From positions 682,001 to 746,000 of the forward strand of contig NZ_JAJSDZ010000009.1 of NCBI RefSeq assembly GCF_021272385.1: 64,000 nucleotides of DNA, written 5' to 3'. The position numbers and the translations under genes are program-made. Shown piece by piece: positions 59,928 through 64,000 of this stretch. The notes below the pieces were generated by a model. The model ran no database searches. It saw only the letters and a list, made by a program, of their open reading frames with translations, and was not told the DNA's origin. How positions within the stretch are numbered: the stretch's first letter is position 1; each line of letters begins with the position of its first letter. This stretch comes from Vibrio salinus (GTDB lineage Bacteria > Pseudomonadota > Gammaproteobacteria > Enterobacterales > Vibrionaceae).

Positions 59928-61058
59928 ATGGCAATTAATGTTAATACTAACGTTGCCGCAATGACGGCTCAGCGTTATTTGAACAATGCTGCCGAAGGAA
60001 CACAGCGTTCTATGGAACGTTTGTCTTCGGGGTATAAGATCAATAGCGCGAAAGACGATGCAGCAGGGTTACAGATATCGAATCGTTTGACGTCTCAAAG
60101 TCGCGGTCTTGACGTGGCGGTGAGAAACGCAAATGACGGCATATCGATAGCGCAGACGGCTGAAGGGGCGATGGATGAAACCACGTCAATTTTGCAACGT
60201 ATGCGTGACCTGTCACTTCAGTCATCGAATGGATCGAACTCGCGATCCGAACGTAAGGCTATTCAGGAAGAGGTTTCGTCACTGAATGACGAACTCAACC
60301 GTATCGCAGAAACCACTTCTTTTGGTGGTAATAAACTTCTTAATGGTACTTTCGGAAACAAATCGTTCCAGATCGGTGCTGATTCCGGTGAAGCGGTACA
60401 GCTCACTATGGGAAATATGCGTTCCGATACAACCGATATGGGTGGTAAAGTCTATGTTGCTCAGCAAGGGCAGGCAGCAGACTGGACCGTTGGTAACGCG
60501 ACCGATCTGACTTTGAGTTATACTAATAAAGCAGGGGAAGCGAAAAATCTTACTATCAATGCAAAACAGGGTGACGATATTGAGGAGCTGGCTACTTACA
60601 TTAATGGTCAGTCTGATGATGTGAACGCCTCGGTTGGCGATGATGGTAAGTTGCAACTGTTTGCGTCGACACAGAAAGTCAGTGGTGATGTCACCATTGG
60701 TGGCGGATTGGGTTCAGAAATTGGCTTTGGAGCCGCTCAGGATGTCACCGTTAAAGATATCGATGTGTCAACAATTGGTGGTTCTCAGTTAGCCGTATCG
60801 GTTATTGATGGTGCGTTAAAAGCTGTTGATAGTCAGAGGGCGGAACTGGGTGCATTCCAAAACCGTTTCGGCCATGCGATCAGCAACCTCGATAATATCA
60901 ATGAGAATGTAAACGCATCGCGCAGCCGGATTGAAGATACGGATTATGCACGTGAAACGACCCGGATGACAAAAGAGCAGATATTGCAACAGGCAAGTAC
61001 CTCTGTTTTGGCTCAGGCTAAACAGTCACCATCTGCAGCTCTGAGCCTGCTTGGTTAG
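59928..61058 (+). CDS. Flagellin 3 (flaB-like position)
   Basis: A 376-residue flagellin ([16 protein letters not shown] at the start, [10 protein letters not shown] at the end). An excellent RBS (AAGGAG) precedes the ATG. It is very similar to flagellin 2 in both conserved ends. No terminator separates it from flaG 72 bases downstream, so some transcripts may continue into flaG-fliD-flaI-fliS. Confidence 0.95.
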   Translation: MAINVNTNVAAMTAQRYLNNAAEGTQRSMERLSSGYKINSAKDDAAGLQISNRLTSQSRGLDVAVRNANDGISIAQTAEGAMDETTSILQRMRDLSLQSSNGSNSRSERKAIQEEVSSLNDELNRIAETTSFGGNKLLNGTFGNKSFQIGADSGEAVQLTMGNMRSDTTDMGGKVYVAQQGQAADWTVGNATDLTLSYTNKAGEAKNLTINAKQGDDIEELATYINGQSDDVNASVGDDGKLQLFASTQKVSGDVTIGGGLGSEIGFGAAQDVTVKDIDVSTIGGSQLAVSVIDGALKAVDSQRAELGAFQNRFGHAISNLDNINENVNASRSRIEDTDYARETTRMTKEQILQQASTSVLAQAKQSPSAALSLLG

Positions 61059-61130
61059 TAGGTCTTAATGAGCTTTTGGGTCACACTAGTTGTATTAATA
61101 GGTAACCCATGAGGTGGAGGGGAGATTGTT

Positions 61131-61586
61131 ATGGAAATATCATCCTACACATCGAACATCCAGCCTTACGGCTCACAAGGTGGCACTAAACTTGCTTCAG
61201 AAAGTGATAGTACTAACAGTACTCGAAGCATTTCGGCGCCACGGGATACAGAACGCTCTGAAAAGCTCTCAGAAAAAATTTCTGAGCAGGTGAAAGAACG
61301 GCAGGCTGAGTCAATTGAAGCCGCTCAGAAACTTGCGAAAGAAAGAGAGCGTATCAATGAAGAACAGAGGACTAAAATTACGGAACAGATGCAAGATTTT
61401 GTATCGTCCATTAATAAAGGTCTTTCTTTTCGGTTTGATAAAGAATCAGGACGCGATGTGGTGACCATTTACGAAGCTGATACCGGTGATGTAATTCGTC
61501 AAATTCCCGAAGAAGAGATGCTAGAAGTACTGAGGCGCCTGGCCCGGATGAATGATCAATCAGGTCTTCTGATGACACAGGTGTGA
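61131..61586 (+). CDS. flaG: FlaG-family flagellar protein
   Basis: A 151-residue protein. The C-terminal half is the FlaG domain (SFRFDKESGRDVVTIYEADTGDVIRQIPEEEMLEVLRRL). The N-terminal half is a charged coiled coil (KLSEKISEQVKERQAESIEAAQ). FlaG affects filament length in other species. An inverted repeat (TGGGTCAC 61077-61084 / GTAACCCA 61102-61109) lies just upstream. The RBS is GGTGGAGG. Confidence 0.9.
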   Translation: MEISSYTSNIQPYGSQGGTKLASESDSTNSTRSISAPRDTERSEKLSEKISEQVKERQAESIEAAQKLAKERERINEEQRTKITEQMQDFVSSINKGLSFRFDKESGRDVVTIYEADTGDVIRQIPEEEMLEVLRRLARMNDQSGLLMTQV

Positions 61587-61608
61587 ATGTTACTTTCGAG
61601 GTGATGAA

Positions 61609-63618
61609 ATGAGTTTAGGCCCTGTGGGTATCAATACTGGTGGCATGGATGTGAATTCCATGGTCAACAAAATTGTCGATGCTGAGCGCACGCCGAAGCA
61701 GCAAAGCATCGATAATAAGCGTGCTCAAAACAGCGCCAGTATCAGTGCTTACGGCCGACTCAGGGAGTCGCTGGATACGATGAAAGGTCTGATGACTAAT
61801 TTTCGTCAGAATAAGGCTTTTGCTCAGCGAAAAGTCGATACTTCCGATGAAAAAGTGGTATCCGCTACGGCGACAACCGATGCTATAGCAGGAAGATATG
61901 CTATCGATGTGTTGCAGCTTGCTCAGAGCCATAAGATTGCATCTGATGTGTTGTCAGATGATGATCGGTTTGGCCCTGGCAAGCTGCAGATTTCACTAGG
62001 GAAATCAAAATTTACTGTTGATATCCAGGCGGATTCCAAACTCAGGGATGTCGTGAATGGTATCAACAGTTCCAAATCCAATCCCGGGGTTCGTGCGTCT
62101 ATCATTAACGATGAAGACGGTCCCCGTCTTATTATGGCGTCTAACCGGTCCGGCAAAGATAACAACATACGGATCAATGTAGATGCCGCATCTGGTAATC
62201 CACTGAAAAAACTGGAATACAAAACACTTGAGCAGAGAGTAAAGGACATTGAATCTGCACGTGTGGAGGCTCAACAATTACTGAATCCTCTTACGGCGAA
62301 GGAGCAAAAGCTTGCCGCCAAAGTTGCCGAAAAACTCGAATCAGCGGCAAGAGCTGTCGATAAATCCGTTGCTGAAGAAATTCAAAAGGCCGCTCAAACG
62401 CAGAGCAGTGATGCATCTGGTGCGTTAAAAGACGGCGTTACAGCAGATAAAACCGTTACCGATGCAGCGAAGGCGAAAGCCGCTGATGCTATTAACCAGT
62501 ATAAGCGTCCTGAAGATCGCATCCCTGGCTGGACGGAAACGGCTTCCGGAACACTGTTAGATTCTTACAGAGAACCGCAGCCTGAACTGGATGATGCGGC
62601 CACAAATAAATCAAAAGACGTTCCGGGGTGGAGTAATACCGCGTCTGGAACCCTGTTTGATTCGTATGTCACGCCGAAAGAAGCTCAGGCACAGCTAAAG
62701 AAAAAGCTGGATGAAGAAAATCAGAAAATAGAGCAAGCCGTCGAAGCCGGTACGATAACGCCGGAGCAGGCAAAAGAAGCGGCTCGCCAGCAAATGACGC
62801 CGGAAGAAAGAAGCTATCTGGATAAGGTTGAATCGGTTTACGATCAATTGAAAGAGGCGCAGTCGGATTACGATGCTTATCAGGGGATGACGGAAGTCCA
62901 GCAGGCACAGGATTCCGAGGTATTACTGGATGGTGTCGCGAAGCTTTCCAGTAATAATAATATTATCGAAAATGCTATCGATGGTGTTAACCTGACGGTA
63001 AAAGGAAAAACATTACCAACAGAAAAGCCCGCAGAAATCGATATTGAATATGACCGGGATAGCGTCCGGAGTGATATTGAGAAATTTGTTAATTCGTATA
63101 ATCAATTCTATAGTTTGTCCAAGCAGCTTAGTAATGTTGATCCGACAACTGGTAAAGCGGGGCCGCTTGCCGGAGACAGTATTGTTCGGAGTGCAGATTC
63201 AAGGCTGAAAAGGGTGTTCTCTACGGAAGTAAAAGAAGCACCGGAAAATTTAAAAACCCTGACTGAATTTGGTGTTACCACCACTCGTCAGGGGACTCTC
63301 GAAATTAATCAGGATATGCTGAACCGCCAGTTAAACAACAATTTTGATAAACTAGGCGAGTTTTTTGGTGGTCGGGATGGTTTCGCGAAACAAGTGGAAG
63401 ACGCTATCCAGGGTTTAACCGGAGTAACAGGCTCTATCAGAACCAGAGAGAACAGTTTAAAGGATCAGAGTCATCGTTTGGATGATTCACAGGAAGCATT
63501 GGATCGTCATATGGCCAGTCTGGAAAAAAGGACACATGCTAAATTCACGGCGATGCAGGATGCAACCAGTAAAATGCATAGCCAGCTTGCTGGCATGATG
63601 AATGCGCTGGGTCAGTAA
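61609..63618 (+). CDS. fliD: Flagellar filament cap protein FliD (HAP2)
   Basis: The cap protein at the tip of the filament, which guides flagellin folding. The N-terminal D0/D1 domain begins GPVGINTGGMDVNSMVNKIVDAE. The C-terminal part has FVNSYNQFYSLSKQLSN and FGVTTTRQGTLEINQDML and a final coiled coil. The length of 669 residues is longer than E. coli FliD (468). Much of the extra length is a Lys/Ala/Glu-rich helical insertion (about 215-450) that contains a duplicated PGW-TASGTL-DSY motif (residues 305-320 and 338-353). Confidence 0.94.
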   Translation: MSLGPVGINTGGMDVNSMVNKIVDAERTPKQQSIDNKRAQNSASISAYGRLRESLDTMKGLMTNFRQNKAFAQRKVDTSDEKVVSATATTDAIAGRYAIDVLQLAQSHKIASDVLSDDDRFGPGKLQISLGKSKFTVDIQADSKLRDVVNGINSSKSNPGVRASIINDEDGPRLIMASNRSGKDNNIRINVDAASGNPLKKLEYKTLEQRVKDIESARVEAQQLLNPLTAKEQKLAAKVAEKLESAARAVDKSVAEEIQKAAQTQSSDASGALKDGVTADKTVTDAAKAKAADAINQYKRPEDRIPGWTETASGTLLDSYREPQPELDDAATNKSKDVPGWSNTASGTLFDSYVTPKEAQAQLKKKLDEENQKIEQAVEAGTITPEQAKEAARQQMTPEERSYLDKVESVYDQLKEAQSDYDAYQGMTEVQQAQDSEVLLDGVAKLSSNNNIIENAIDGVNLTVKGKTLPTEKPAEIDIEYDRDSVRSDIEKFVNSYNQFYSLSKQLSNVDPTTGKAGPLAGDSIVRSADSRLKRVFSTEVKEAPENLKTLTEFGVTTTRQGTLEINQDMLNRQLNNNFDKLGEFFGGRDGFAKQVEDAIQGLTGVTGSIRTRENSLKDQSHRLDDSQEALDRHMASLEKRTHAKFTAMQDATSKMHSQLAGMMNALGQ

Positions 63619-63619
63619 T

Positions 63620-63925
63620 ATGGATTTAAGATTAGAAGCCATTGGTGATATAGATCACAATATTGATACTTTGCTTCAGGAAAATGAAATTAATTCTGAA
63701 AAAATATCGCAGTTAGTCGATAAAAGGGATCAGATATTGCAGGAATTGTTATGTTCGGTAGAAGAGAATTCTTCTCTGTTTAAAACTGAAGAGTGGTATG
63801 AAACCATTCAGAATACAAAAAGGCTTGTTGGATTGATGCAAAGTAAAACAGCATCTTTAGGTGAACAGTTAAAACGTTATCGACACGGTAATAAATCAGT
63901 TCAGCAATACAAAAAGTACTTATAA
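63620..63925 (+). CDS. flaI: FlaI, FliT-like flagellar chaperone
   Basis: A 101-residue all-helical protein (IDHNIDTLLQENEINSEKISQLVDKRDQILQELL) in the position of Vibrio flaI, between fliD and fliS. FliT-type proteins are export chaperones for FliD. ATG 63620 begins one base after the fliD stop; an upstream ATG at 63602 lies inside fliD and is less likely. Confidence 0.8.
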   Translation: MDLRLEAIGDIDHNIDTLLQENEINSEKISQLVDKRDQILQELLCSVEENSSLFKTEEWYETIQNTKRLVGLMQSKTASLGEQLKRYRHGNKSVQQYKKYL

Positions 63926-63937
63926 AGAGGAAAGCTA

Positions 63938-64000
63938 TGCGTGGTTCTTTACAGGCTTACAAAAAGGTATCAGTAGACAGTCAACTGAGCTCGGCCTCGC
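63938..64000 (+). CDS. fliS: Flagellar export chaperone FliS (partial, runs off the window)
   Basis: Only the first 21 codons are present, encoding RGSLQAYKKVSVDSQLSSAS after the initiator Met. This matches the start of Vibrio FliS (FlaJ), the chaperone of flagellin. The RBS AAGAGGAAAG precedes the ATG. It follows flaI by 12 bases. Confidence 0.85.

Noticed and set aside
57185..61058. Three long near-repeats of about 1.1 kb, first considered as a tandem mobile or repeat element
   Set aside because: They are three full flagellin genes, each with its own promoter; the order fits the Vibrio flagellar locus.
62669..62908. An open frame antisense to fliD with a Pro/Leu-rich product
   Set aside because: It arises from the Ala/Glu/Gln codon bias of the FliD insertion; it has no RBS and no plausible protein character.

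Overview
The window is a piece of a gammaproteobacterial main chromosome, almost certainly from the family Vibrionaceae (Vibrio or a close relative). The reasons are the gene content and order (ychF-pth, prs-ispE-lolB facing hemA-prfA-prmC-sirB2-sirB1-kdsA, then uraA, bepA, perM, a Mlp24-like chemoreceptor, bcp, dapA-bamC, dapE and a polar-flagellin block flagellin x3-flaG-fliD-flaI-fliS), several small Vibrio-type families (DUF2897, DUF2956, DUF2986), and protein sequences that follow E. coli homologues at moderate divergence. There are no rRNA or tRNA genes, no CRISPR array, no integrase and no transposase.

Layout. (1) 0.25-10 kb: core housekeeping genes. Two minus-strand units (pth-ychF; lolB-ispE-prs) face a six-gene plus-strand unit from hemA to kdsA. 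(2) 10-27 kb: conserved single genes and small operons: a surface 5'-nucleotidase, ybaK, uraA, a DUF2066 protein, bepA-arsC, perM, a dCache chemoreceptor, bcp, dapA-bamC, and yffB-dapE-M15 peptidase-DUF2897. Most converging pairs are separated by clear terminator hairpins. (3) 27-43 kb: a more accessory stretch with ahpC-ahpF, a SotB-type exporter, a TetR-controlled RND pump, a LacI-controlled UlaABC-like phosphotransferase system of unknown substrate, a HAD phosphatase, an AraC regulator with azlCD, and yjjG. (4) 43-47 kb: a complete ABC importer of the iron-siderophore/cobalamin type, with a Fur-box-like site between its divergent genes. (5) 46.6-55 kb: an L-ascorbate (ula) gene cluster, ulaR-ulaG divergent from ulaAB(fused)-ulaC-ulaF-propeller protein-HAD phosphatase-ulaE. 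It lacks ulaD and carries two extra genes. (6) 55-57 kb: a hypothetical gene, a DUF2956 gene and a Dyp-type peroxidase. (7) 57-64 kb: three flagellin genes, each behind its own sigma-28 promoter, then flaG, fliD, a FliT-like gene and the first 21 codons of fliS, which runs off the right edge.

The accessory part has unusually readable control DNA. A nested palindrome overlaps both promoters of the TetR/RND pair. Three copies of a TGATAGCGCTATCA-type operator lie in front of the LacI-controlled PTS. A 13-bp repeat sits in front of both the araC-type gene and azlC. I found no wholly new multi-gene system. The best candidate for undescribed biology is the ula cluster, where a cytoplasmic FG-GAP-like propeller protein and a Cof-type HAD phosphatase occupy the space where E. 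coli carries the decarboxylase gene ulaD.
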